From Holosporales bacterium (lineage in GTDB: Bacteria; Pseudomonadota; Alphaproteobacteria; UBA3830; JAIRWN01), in NCBI GenBank assembly GCA_031263535.1, contig JAISFO010000034.1, positions 1-41,734 of the forward strand: 41,734 bases of DNA, written 5' to 3'. The notes under the pieces were generated by a model. The model did not search any database, had not been told where the DNA came from, and saw only the letters and a list, made by a program, of their open reading frames with translations. Shown piece after piece: positions 14,996-25,913 of this stretch. Position 1 is the first letter of the stretch. Every line of letters begins with the position of its first letter. A program made the translations under genes and the position numbers.

Positions 14996-17665
14996 ATGAG
15001 CAACGATTTACTACTGTTTCAAGATTCATCAACCGATACGCCGATGATGCAGCAGTATTTTGAGGTTAAGTCGCAATACTCTGACTGCTTGCTTTTATTT
15101 CGCATGGGCGAATTTTTTGAGCTGTTTTTTGAAGATGCCAAAGTCGCGTCAGCCGCCCTTGATATAGTTTTGACCCATCGCGGTAAACACCGAGGGCAAG
15201 ATATTCCGATGTGCGGTATTCCGGCTATACATTTGGATACTTATATGCAGCGCCTTATAAAGATGGGGTTCCGCCTGGCCATTTGCGACCAGCTAGAGAC
15301 CCCGCAGGAGGCAAAAAAACGCGGATCAAAAGCGGTGGTGAACCGCGGAGTTGTAAGAATTGCGACCTCTGGCACAATCACCGAAGATGGGCTGCTGCAG
15401 GCTAAGGTCAATAACTTTTTGATCTCGATTATGCCATGCAGCTCTGACGCAAAGGTTATAAACATTGCAGAATCCTTTGGCTTGGGGGTTATCGATATTT
15501 CTACGGGAACGTTTCTGGTTGAGACGGTAAAAAAAGATGACCTGCTAAGTGAACTTACAAGGTATATCCCCAGCGAAGTCATCTGCCCTCAAAGCATATC
15601 CGATAACCCGTGGCTAAGCGAAGTTATGGCGACGATTAGGGTACGCATCACCCCTATACCAGACACGAAGTTTGCACCGATTACAGAGCGGTCTAGGCTA
15701 GAGAAAGTGTTTGGCGTCAAAACACTCGACAGCTTTGGCCAGTTTAGTGAGGCGGAAATCTCTGCAAGTGGAGCGTTGATTGAGTATCTCACTATTACCC
15801 AGCGCTCACAATTTCCGCGGCTTAGCCCGCCGCTTAAAGCTCATCTTGACCGTATGGTACAGATTGACGCAGCTACGCGTAAAAATCTTGAGATTTTGGC
15901 CCCCAACCAGCCTGGGTCAGCCAGTCTTGTAGATTGCATTGACGAAACCGCTTATGCAGGAGGTGGAAGGCTTTTAAGATCTAGGCTTTCAAGCCCCATC
16001 TTCGATGTGCAAGAGCTGAATCGTCGTCTGGATGGAGTTGAGTTTTTTGTAAGCAGCCCAGACCTTGCCGGCAGTATACGAGAATCCCTTAAAGTATGCC
16101 CTGATGTAGAACGTGCCTTGTCCAGAGTTCTGTTCATGCGCGCCTCGCCAAAAGATCTTTGTAGCATCAAGGGGGCCTTAGAAATCTTTAATGGATTTCA
16201 TAAAAAGCTGACAGAAGCTGTTGATGTTTATGAGAAAGACGCCGGAGAGGTTGGTGACTTTGTTAGGTCTGTCCCAGATATTTCCAATATTCAAGAGATG
16301 CTTCAGCAAGCTCTTGTCGATATACCGCCATACTTGACCAAAGATGGCGGGTTTATACGCCAGGGATACAACACTGAGCTTGATGAGCTTAGGTCCCTGA
16401 AGGACGAGTCGCATAAACATATAGAAAAGCTTAAGGAAAAATATGTACACATGACCGGAATCTCGTCGCTTAAGATCCGGCAAAATAATATCTGGGGCTG
16501 GTATGTGGAGGTCCCGTATACTCAAAAAGACTATATGCCTGAGGATGTATTTACTCACCGCCAGACGTTAGCTAATGCGGTTAGGTATGTAACCACTGAG
16601 TTGGCTGAGCTTCAGTTCAAAATAGAGCAATCGCATGAGGCTTCGATAATCTTAGAACTAAAAATATTTGACGATATAATCAGGATGATTGCCGAGCGCG
16701 CAGAAGACCTAAGGAAATTGGCCTATACGCTGGCTGTGTTGGATCTGTCGTCTATGACGGCTTTGGTTGGCAAGAAAAAAGACTACTGCCGGCCTGTATT
16801 AACCGATGATTTATCCCTATATATCAAGCAAGGCCGACATCCGGTTGTAGAAGCTGTCTGCCGAGACAACATATCCGGCAATTCGTTCGTGCCGAACGAT
16901 TGCTATTTTGATGACAAAACGAGGGTCAGCCTGCTTACTGGTCCCAACATGTCCGGTAAAAGCACTTATCTCCGGCAAAATGCGCTTATAATAATTATGG
17001 CTCAGGCCGGCCTGTTCGTTCCAGCCAAACAAGCCCACATTGGCGTTGTTGATAAACTATTCAGCCGTATTGGCGCCAGCGACGAGCTAGCCCGCGGCCG
17101 ATCCACCTTTATGGTAGAGATGATTGAGACGTCTGCCATTTTGCATCAAGCTGGACCGCGTTCGTTTGTGATTCTTGACGAGGTGGGGCGCGGCACGTCA
17201 ACGTTTGACGGGCTGTCTTTAGCTTGGGCAATCCTTGAGCAAATACACAACAAAAACCGCTGCAGAGCTTTGTTTGCAACGCATTATCATGAGCTTGTCA
17301 ATGCGGCGCAGCATCTAAGCGGAGTAAAATGTCAAACCCCTAAGATACAAGATTGGAACGGCAAGATTATCTTTCATCATGAGATTTTGGAAGGGGTCGC
17401 AAGCAAATCATACGGCCTTCATGTTGCGGAAATGGCCGGCATTCCGTCAGAGGTTATTAAGCGCGCAAGGGATATTCTGTCGCAGATAGAAAACGATAAA
17501 TCAGTCTCAGTTTCAACCGAAGTATCTGAGCCGCAAGACAAAGACGATCAGTACAACAACTCTGAAATAATAGGAATGCTTGAAATGTATGATTTAAATA
17601 ATTTATCCCCAAAGCAAGCGCTTGATGCTTTGTACGAAGTTAAAAATAAACTGGCGACAAAGTAG
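14996..17665 (+). CDS. mutS: DNA mismatch repair ATPase MutS
   Basis: This 889-residue protein binds mispaired or unpaired bases and starts methyl-independent or MutL-dependent repair. The N-terminal mismatch-binding domain has the Phe-x-Glu element in GEFFELF (about residues 41-47). The connector, lever and clamp domains follow. The ATPase domain contains Walker A GPNMSGKST at about 649-657 and Walker B FVILDEVGRGTSTFDG near 725-740, with a helix-turn-helix end. The length is normal (E. coli 853). In many alphaproteobacteria glnD lies between mutS and murJ; here murJ follows after 29 nt. Confidence 0.97.
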   Translation: MSNDLLLFQDSSTDTPMMQQYFEVKSQYSDCLLLFRMGEFFELFFEDAKVASAALDIVLTHRGKHRGQDIPMCGIPAIHLDTYMQRLIKMGFRLAICDQLETPQEAKKRGSKAVVNRGVVRIATSGTITEDGLLQAKVNNFLISIMPCSSDAKVINIAESFGLGVIDISTGTFLVETVKKDDLLSELTRYIPSEVICPQSISDNPWLSEVMATIRVRITPIPDTKFAPITERSRLEKVFGVKTLDSFGQFSEAEISASGALIEYLTITQRSQFPRLSPPLKAHLDRMVQIDAATRKNLEILAPNQPGSASLVDCIDETAYAGGGRLLRSRLSSPIFDVQELNRRLDGVEFFVSSPDLAGSIRESLKVCPDVERALSRVLFMRASPKDLCSIKGALEIFNGFHKKLTEAVDVYEKDAGEVGDFVRSVPDISNIQEMLQQALVDIPPYLTKDGGFIRQGYNTELDELRSLKDESHKHIEKLKEKYVHMTGISSLKIRQNNIWGWYVEVPYTQKDYMPEDVFTHRQTLANAVRYVTTELAELQFKIEQSHEASIILELKIFDDIIRMIAERAEDLRKLAYTLAVLDLSSMTALVGKKKDYCRPVLTDDLSLYIKQGRHPVVEAVCRDNISGNSFVPNDCYFDDKTRVSLLTGPNMSGKSTYLRQNALIIIMAQAGLFVPAKQAHIGVVDKLFSRIGASDELARGRSTFMVEMIETSAILHQAGPRSFVILDEVGRGTSTFDGLSLAWAILEQIHNKNRCRALFATHYHELVNAAQHLSGVKCQTPKIQDWNGKIIFHHEILEGVASKSYGLHVAEMAGIPSEVIKRARDILSQIENDKSVSVSTEVSEPQDKDDQYNNSEIIGMLEMYDLNNLSPKQALDALYEVKNKLATK

Positions 17666-17694
17666 GCGGGTGTATCACATATGAGGCGGATTTA

Positions 17695-19278
17695 GTGGAT
17701 GTAATCAAGTCGATATTTACCGTAGGCGGTTATACAACGCTCTACAGAATAACCAGCGTTATAAGGGACGCTCTGCAGACGGCTGTATTGGGGGCTGGGC
17801 CGATTACCGACGCATTTGCAGTTGCGTTCAAGCTTGCCAATCTGCTGAGGAAGTTATTCGCTGAGGGCGCATTTAACGCCGCTTTTCTGCCAAGGTTTAC
17901 CAACGTCCTTAGCAAGGACGGTAAGATTGCCGCCTCTGTATTAGCTTCGCAAGTCCTGTCCCAATTGGCGCTGATATTAACAATCTTTGCTGTATTCTTC
18001 CTGTCTTGCTTTCCCAGCATTATAAAGGCGCTTGCGCCAGGATTTGCCGTTGGCAGTGTGCAGTACAGCTATGCGGTAGAGTTTGGGTATATATGTTTTC
18101 CTTTCGCCATTACATCGTTCATTGCGGCTTTGTTTGGCGGAATACTGAACGCATTCAATAAATTCGCTGTACCAGCCGCTGTTCAGATGACGCTGAACAT
18201 ATGCCTGATCATAGCGCTGCTTTTTGGCTATTTCGGATTACCAAGGGTTGGGCATATGATGGCTTGGGCGACAATGACGGCCGGTATTCTTCAGGTAATG
18301 ATACTCTGGATCAATGTCAACATGTACGGAATCAATGTCAGAATAACGACCAGAAGGCCTTCGGCGGAAGCTTTCGCGATAATCAAGCGCATTATACCTG
18401 GCGCAGTGGGCGCTGGCGTTTGGCAGATCAACGTTTTTATCGGCTGTATCAGCTTGGCGTCGTTTTTGCCATCAGGATCTGTTTCATATGTGTACTATAC
18501 CGATCATATTAATCAGATTCCCCTTGGGATTATGGGGGTATCTCTTGGTATTGTGCTGTTGCCGCCGCTGACAAAATTTTTGCAGAGCAAAGACCTAAAG
18601 AGAGGCAACGCTCAGTTCAATATGGGGATTATTTTTGGGCTGGCCCTGATTCTTCCGGCGACAGTTGTGCTGTCAGTTTTGGCCGAGCCAATTACCGCGG
18701 CTTTTTATGGACACGGCAAGTTTGGCTCAGCCGAGATACGAAACGCCGCGCCAGTTTTGACCGCCTTTGCCTTGGGATTGCCGTCTTATATACTGACCAA
18801 AATATTTTCCACTGCCTTTTTTGCTCAGAAAAATGTTCAAACCCCGGTTATAGCTGGCGGTATCGCTCTGGCGGCCAACCTTGTATCCGCCTTCTTTTTT
18901 ATTCAGGCTTTTAACCAAATCAACCTTGGACACGTTGGTATTGCGGCTGCTATATCGGCTTCCTCCTGGATAAACGTAGCAGTTTTATATGCCGCAATGG
19001 TGCGCCGTAAACAGCTGCACATTCTTAGCAAAAGCTGGATCGTCTGCCTGAAGTTATTGCTTGTTTCGGGTGTTATGGCGGTAAGCGCATATATGATGGA
19101 TTTATACACGAACAACGCTTATTCACATGGCAGCTTAGGGCAAACTGTGATAATAATTACAATTATAGTAATCAGCGGGCTGATTTTCTGGATACTAGGA
19201 AAATCGCTTGGCTGTTTTAAGGCGATTACAGAACTTCAGGCAGTCGCTAGCTATAGCTCAGTCAAAGAAGAAGAGTAG
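17695..19278 (+). CDS. murJ: Lipid II flippase MurJ
   Basis: This 527-residue MOP-superfamily membrane protein has about 14 helices and moves lipid II across the inner membrane for peptidoglycan synthesis. The start segment TVGGYTTLYRITSVIRD matches the family N-terminus. Other conserved pieces are GPITDAFAVAFKLANLLRKLFAEGAF and, later, GIMGVSLGIVLLPPL. The GTG start at 17695 has AGGCGGA about 5 nt upstream. It is followed by trpS after 7 nt, a pairing common in alphaproteobacteria. The presence of MurJ implies that peptidoglycan is still made. Confidence 0.95.
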   Translation: MDVIKSIFTVGGYTTLYRITSVIRDALQTAVLGAGPITDAFAVAFKLANLLRKLFAEGAFNAAFLPRFTNVLSKDGKIAASVLASQVLSQLALILTIFAVFFLSCFPSIIKALAPGFAVGSVQYSYAVEFGYICFPFAITSFIAALFGGILNAFNKFAVPAAVQMTLNICLIIALLFGYFGLPRVGHMMAWATMTAGILQVMILWINVNMYGINVRITTRRPSAEAFAIIKRIIPGAVGAGVWQINVFIGCISLASFLPSGSVSYVYYTDHINQIPLGIMGVSLGIVLLPPLTKFLQSKDLKRGNAQFNMGIIFGLALILPATVVLSVLAEPITAAFYGHGKFGSAEIRNAAPVLTAFALGLPSYILTKIFSTAFFAQKNVQTPVIAGGIALAANLVSAFFFIQAFNQINLGHVGIAAAISASSWINVAVLYAAMVRRKQLHILSKSWIVCLKLLLVSGVMAVSAYMMDLYTNNAYSHGSLGQTVIIITIIVISGLIFWILGKSLGCFKAITELQAVASYSSVKEEE

Positions 19279-19285
19279 GCAGGGT

Positions 19286-20287
19286 ATGGGCAAGATAATC
19301 CTAACTGGCGACAGGCCGTCTGGTCGTCTGCATCTTGGGCACTACATCGGGTCGCTGCTAAACCGGATAGATCTTCAAAATCAATATAAGCAGTACGTGA
19401 TGATCGCTGATGTTCAGGCGCTAACTGATAACTTCGACAATCCCGATAAAATACGTAGCAGTATATATGAGCTTGCTTATGACTATCTGGCGGTTGGCCT
19501 TGATCCTAAAAAAACGACTATATTCATACAGTCCCAGATTCCTGAAATCGCTGAGCTAACGATATATTTCCTTAATTTGGTCAACCTTGGAAGACTTAAG
19601 CGCAATCCAACAGTTAAGGCGGAAATACAGCAGAAGGGTTTTGGCAACACCATCCCAGTTGGGTTTTTGTGTTATCCCATAAGCCAAGCGGCCGATATTG
19701 CAACATTCCAGGCAGAGCTGGTGCCCGCAGGTGAAGATCAAATCCCTATAATCGAGCAAGCCAACGAGATTGTTAGGCGGTTTAACAGCATTTATAATAC
19801 CAATTGCCTAAAAGAATCTAAGCCGCTTTTAAGTAAGACCCCAAGGCTGGTTGGCACTGATGGACAAAACAAAGCCAGTAAGTCTTTGGGTAATGCTATT
19901 TTCCTTTCTGACGAGCCAGGCGTGATAAAAGAGAAAGTCTTTTCTATGTTCACCGACCCTGATCATATACGCGCCAGCGACCCAGGAAAGGTCGAAGGTA
20001 ACGTCGTGTTTACTTACCTTGACGCCTTTCATCCGGACGAAAATGAGTTGGAGGACCTAAAAGTCAAATACAGGCGTGGCGGCCTTGGGGATACGGTCAT
20101 AAAGGGCATTTTGAATGATGTTTTGCAGAATCTGCTAACCCCGATTCGCGGAAAGCGCCTAAGCCTGAAAAAAGAGTATATCCTTGACGTGCTTAGGACG
20201 GGAACCAACGAGGCTAAGCTTGCTGTAGCCGAAACCATGGCCCAGGTCCGCGCTGCAATAGGCGTTAATTATTTGGATAATAAATAA
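19286..20287 (+). CDS. trpS: Tryptophanyl-tRNA synthetase
   Basis: This 333-residue class Ic synthetase charges tRNA-Trp. The HIGH-type motif is PSGRLHLGHYIGS (His16 to His19), and the KMSKS-type loop is ASKSLGN near residue 195. An in-frame ATG exists 78 nt earlier inside murJ, but the ATG at 19286 gives the family N-terminus (MGKIILTGDRPSG) and has AGG upstream. It converges with the glycosylase-like gene, with 9 nt between the stops. Confidence 0.97.
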   Translation: MGKIILTGDRPSGRLHLGHYIGSLLNRIDLQNQYKQYVMIADVQALTDNFDNPDKIRSSIYELAYDYLAVGLDPKKTTIFIQSQIPEIAELTIYFLNLVNLGRLKRNPTVKAEIQQKGFGNTIPVGFLCYPISQAADIATFQAELVPAGEDQIPIIEQANEIVRRFNSIYNTNCLKESKPLLSKTPRLVGTDGQNKASKSLGNAIFLSDEPGVIKEKVFSMFTDPDHIRASDPGKVEGNVVFTYLDAFHPDENELEDLKVKYRRGGLGDTVIKGILNDVLQNLLTPIRGKRLSLKKEYILDVLRTGTNEAKLAVAETMAQVRAAIGVNYLDNK

Positions 20288-20296
20288 CAACCGCTT

Positions 20297-20779
20297 TTAG
20301 TTGAGTATCTGACTCCACGCGGTAATTAACATTTCGATATTATACTTTGCGTTGGCAGTGCTTGTCGAAGGCAGTTTTATAATATTTTGTAAAGTTTTGC
20401 CGTAATACTTGAGAAGTAATCGATAGGCTTTATCTCCATTCGCGAAGATATTTTTAATGCTTGCGTTACTTAGTATCTTTGACAGGTCGGTTGGCGTTGG
20501 ATTTTTTATACTGCCGTCGTCTGAGCCTTCAATATCACAGCTTTGTAATATATCCCCAAGAGCGATTTTATTCGCAAGAAGCATTTGTTTTTTATCGGCG
20601 ATTGTTTCCGGAAAAGGATTGGTGTTTGTAACGCTTGCAATTATTTTCCAAAACCTATTCTGCGGATGCCCGTAATAGAAACCTTCTCCACGCGATTTTA
20701 CCGACGGGAACGTTCCTAGTATCAAGATGGATGAGCTTTTATCAAAAACCGGATTGAAAGGATGATCTAAGCGCGCCAA
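20297..20779 (-). CDS. DNA-deoxyinosine (hypoxanthine) glycosylase-like protein
   Basis: This 160-residue protein belongs to the uracil-DNA-glycosylase superfamily, family 6 (hypoxanthine-DNA glycosylase, TIGR04274-like). The nucleotide-pocket motif GTFPSVKSR lies at about residues 22-30 and is followed by EGFYYGHPQNRFWKII, a hallmark of the family. The C-terminal LPSTSTANA matches the DNA-intercalation segment. It would remove deaminated adenine from DNA. It is 15 nt downstream of the methyltransferase gene on the same strand and converges with trpS. Confidence 0.85.
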   Translation of the reverse strand: MARLDHPFNPVFDKSSSILILGTFPSVKSRGEGFYYGHPQNRFWKIIASVTNTNPFPETIADKKQMLLANKIALGDILQSCDIEGSDDGSIKNPTPTDLSKILSNASIKNIFANGDKAYRLLLKYYGKTLQNIIKLPSTSTANAKYNIEMLITAWSQILN

Positions 20780-20794
20780 CTCACTGATTTTAAA

Positions 20795-21283
20795 TTATTC
20801 GGGCTTCCAGGCTGTAAGCCTTGGGATCCAGCGAGGCACGTTGCATTGATAGTTTAGATAATCCACGCCAAAGCTTTTCTCTAATTTTTTCTCTTCAACC
20901 AAGGGGAAATAGACCAAATTTCCTGCTAAAAACACAACCGACCAAATGAAAATATGCCAGGAATTCAGCAGTAACGACTCGGCGGTTAGCATGATTATCA
21001 CGCTTACTATCATTGGATTTCTGACATAACAATATGGGCCAGCAACGACTAATTTCTTAGGCGGATCCCATGGGGCGGCGGTTCCCTCCCCCTTCTGGGC
21101 GAAAAGCCGCATAGTCCATCCGGCTAAAAACAACCCGATCGTCAACAACGTTGCGCCAATAATCATTAAATACATCTCGTTAAGTTTCCAATGATAACCG
21201 GCAAAGAAAAGTATAATCGCGGGCGCTACTACCAAGACATTAAACGGCAACGCAATAACAGCCTTTATCCATCTCCAGAGCAT
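20795..21283 (-). CDS. ICMT/PEMT-like membrane methyltransferase
   Basis: This protein of about 162 residues has four or five membrane helices and belongs to the isoprenylcysteine carboxyl methyltransferase/phospholipid methyltransferase superfamily. The SAM-binding signature GPYCYVRNPM is clear, as is the C-terminal EEKKLEKSFGVDYLNY, which closes the active site in this fold. The substrate is unknown; bacterial members methylate lipids or small molecules. The frame can start at 21301, but the ATG at 21283 has GAGGA about 5 nt upstream. It is divergent from the atp operon. Confidence 0.82.
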   Translation of the reverse strand: MLWRWIKAVIALPFNVLVVAPAIILFFAGYHWKLNEMYLMIIGATLLTIGLFLAGWTMRLFAQKGEGTAAPWDPPKKLVVAGPYCYVRNPMIVSVIIMLTAESLLLNSWHIFIWSVVFLAGNLVYFPLVEEKKLEKSFGVDYLNYQCNVPRWIPRLTAWKPE

Positions 21284-21388
21284 ATCTTTCCTCATGCACA
21301 TTTCTTAATAGTAATATTCTTATAATTTTACTTCAACTCTTCGTTGCATTTTTATGGCTAAGCCACCTTAAGTCGTAGTTTTGGCCTT

Positions 21389-21417
21389 TTGATTGGTTAT
21401 TTTTAGCATACTAAATT
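21389..21417 (+). promoter_or_regulatory. Candidate promoter of the atp operon
   Basis: TTGATT (21389-21394) and TAAATT (21412-21417) are 17 nt apart, about 60 nt upstream of the atpH ATG. Each matches the consensus at four positions or so. The left arm of the inverted repeat lies inside the spacer. Confidence 0.35.
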
Positions 21418-21446
21418 TGCAAAAGTCTGATTAAATATGCTAAAAA
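21400..21446. repeat. Perfect 11-bp inverted repeat upstream of atpH
   Basis: TTTTTAGCATA at 21400-21410 is exactly repeated in inverse as TATGCTAAAAA at 21436-21446, with 25 nt between. It sits between the divergent starts of the methyltransferase and atpH genes. It could be an operator for a dimeric regulator or a stem in the atp leader. Confidence 0.6.
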
Positions 21447-21477
21447 GACGCAAGCGTTTTTCGTATCATAAGCAGCA

Positions 21478-22041
21478 ATGTCATTCGAAAAATCCGTTAT
21501 CAGCAATTATGTAAGCGCGCTCAGTAAACTTCTTACGGAAGAGATGATCGCAAATCTAGACACTAACGTTGAGTATATGGCTGAGTTGCTTGATTTATTT
21601 AAGGCCGACGACGGCGCTTCCCCAAGCATGACTCAAATATTTCGCGCAGCAGACCTGTATGATGAGATGTTTGACGCAGTAAAAGGCGCGCTTAAAGACC
21701 TGCCAGAGGTTTTCCGCAATCTAATAGGTGTTATGCATGAAAACCAAAGGCTTGGATTTTTCCCGCAGGTAATCGAAAAGGCCTACGAGATATGTCTGGT
21801 TGCGCAAGAAGTCAGGCGTGTAGAAGTCATATCGGCTGAAGAAGTTAAAGGCAAAGAACTGGCTGATTTGAAGGTCAATCTTGAAAAACTGTTTGGCAGG
21901 AAATTGCTGATTGACTGGCGACGAGACAGCGAGTTGGTTGCCGGGTTCACTTTGAAGATCGGGTCATGCTTGATCGACGCCTCGCTTAAGAACAAATTAC
22001 AGCGTGTTAAGAACGCAATAACAGGAGAAGCCTATGCTTAA
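21478..22041 (+). CDS. atpH: F1 ATP synthase delta subunit
   Basis: This 187-residue OSCP/delta subunit connects F1 to the peripheral stalk. It shows the family N-terminus ([14 protein letters not shown]) and the C-terminal segment [22 protein letters not shown] that defines the family. It is first in the atpHAGD cluster and overlaps atpA by 8 nt. The Fo genes are not in the window, consistent with their separate location in alphaproteobacteria. Confidence 0.93.
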   Translation: MSFEKSVISNYVSALSKLLTEEMIANLDTNVEYMAELLDLFKADDGASPSMTQIFRAADLYDEMFDAVKGALKDLPEVFRNLIGVMHENQRLGFFPQVIEKAYEICLVAQEVRRVEVISAEEVKGKELADLKVNLEKLFGRKLLIDWRRDSELVAGFTLKIGSCLIDASLKNKLQRVKNAITGEAYA

Positions 22042-23587
22042 CACAGCAGAGATATCGTCCAAACTGAAGGAGCGTTTGGCCGACCTGAACAAGAAGTTCG
22101 ATCTGTCTGAGATTGGCAAAGTCATATCCGTAGGCGATGGAGTTGTGCACGCAACTGGGCTTGATAACGTGCAGTACGGCGAGATGTTGCAATTTAATTC
22201 TGGCGTAAAAGGAATGGCCCTTAACCTGGACAGCGACTCTGTTGGAATCGTGCTGTTTGGCGAAGATAGTAAAGTAAAAGAAGGCGACGAGGTCAGTCGC
22301 ACCGGCCAAATCGTCGAGGTTGGCGTGGGAAAGGCTCTTTTAGGGCGAATTGTTGACGGCCTTGGTAACCCAATCGATGGTAAGGGGCCGATTGAGACGT
22401 CAGAGCGCCGTCGCGTTGAAACAAACGCCCCGGGCATTATTGTAAGAAAGTCTGTTCATGAGCCTATGCAGACCGGAATAAAGGCCATTGACGCCCTGGT
22501 GCCCATAGGACGCGGGCAGAGAGAGCTTATCATAGGCGATCGCCAAACCGGTAAAACCGCAATAGCCATTGACGCGATTATAAATCAGCGTGAAGCGTTC
22601 AAGAACGGCGCAGAAAACGAGAAACTCTATTGCATTTATGTGGTAATAGGACAAAAGCGTTCATCAGTGGCTCGGGTCGTTAAGGTCCTTGAGGACACTG
22701 GGGCGATGGAGTATTCCGTCGTAGTAGCGGCTACGGCTTCGGATCCAGCGCTCATGCAGTTTATGGCCCCTTATACCGGATGCGCGATAGGCGAGTATTT
22801 CCGCGATAATGGTATGCATGCTTTGATTGTTTATGATGATTTGTCCAAGCATGCAGTTGCTTATCGTCAGATGTCGCTGCTTTTGCGTCGTCCGCCTGGA
22901 AGAGAGGCGTATCCAGGGGATGTGTTCTTCATTCACTCTAGGCTGTTAGAACGGGCGGCTAAGCTTGATGATAAGCATGGGGGCGGGTCACTCACGGCCC
23001 TGCCGATTATAGAAACCCAGGCCGGAGATGTATCCGCATATATTCCGACCAACGTTATATCAATCACTGATGGTCAGATTTTTCTGGAAACCGAGCTGTT
23101 TTTCAAAGGCATAAGACCGGCGGTAAATATCGGAATTTCCGTAAGTCGCGTGGGGTCTGCGGCTCAGCCTAAATCAATGAAAAGCGTAGCATCTGGTATC
23201 AAAATGGATTTGGCGCAGTACAGAGAGATGGCCGCTTTTTCCCAATTTAGCTCAGACCTTGACCAGTCCACCCGAAAGCTGCTGGAGCGTGGCGAACATC
23301 TGACTATGCTGCTTAAGCAGGATCAATACCATCCGCTTAGCATGGAAGACCAGGTGATCAGTATCTTCAGCGGCGTGCATGGATACCTGGACAACGTTCC
23401 AGTCAATCTTATCCAGGGCTTTGAGGAACAATTGCTGCAAAAAATCAGGACCGCCCATCCTGAAATTGTAGAATCAATCAAAAAAACCAAGACTTTAAGC
23501 AAAGAAACAGCCGAGGTATTGGATTCTTTCTTGAAGGATTTTACCGAAGATTACCTTAAGAAACTGAAAGCTGACGAGTCTTCCTGA
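22034..23587 (+). CDS. atpA: F1 ATP synthase alpha subunit
   Basis: This 517-residue subunit carries the non-catalytic nucleotide sites of F1. Walker A GDRQTGKT lies near residues 169-176, [16 protein letters not shown] contains the Walker B strand, and [22 protein letters not shown] is the typical signature. The length equals that of other alpha subunits (about 510). The start ATG lies within the last codons of atpH, so translation is probably coupled. atpG follows after 1 nt. Confidence 0.98.
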   Translation: MLNTAEISSKLKERLADLNKKFDLSEIGKVISVGDGVVHATGLDNVQYGEMLQFNSGVKGMALNLDSDSVGIVLFGEDSKVKEGDEVSRTGQIVEVGVGKALLGRIVDGLGNPIDGKGPIETSERRRVETNAPGIIVRKSVHEPMQTGIKAIDALVPIGRGQRELIIGDRQTGKTAIAIDAIINQREAFKNGAENEKLYCIYVVIGQKRSSVARVVKVLEDTGAMEYSVVVAATASDPALMQFMAPYTGCAIGEYFRDNGMHALIVYDDLSKHAVAYRQMSLLLRRPPGREAYPGDVFFIHSRLLERAAKLDDKHGGGSLTALPIIETQAGDVSAYIPTNVISITDGQIFLETELFFKGIRPAVNIGISVSRVGSAAQPKSMKSVASGIKMDLAQYREMAAFSQFSSDLDQSTRKLLERGEHLTMLLKQDQYHPLSMEDQVISIFSGVHGYLDNVPVNLIQGFEEQLLQKIRTAHPEIVESIKKTKTLSKETAEVLDSFLKDFTEDYLKKLKADESS

Positions 23588-23588
23588 G

Positions 23589-25905
<2,317 letters not shown>

Positions 25906-25913
25906 GTTTTTAC

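Noticed and set aside
21447-21465. CGCAAGCG followed by a T run as a terminator before atpH
   Set aside because: The loop would be only 2 nt and the stem 3 bp, too small to form a terminator.
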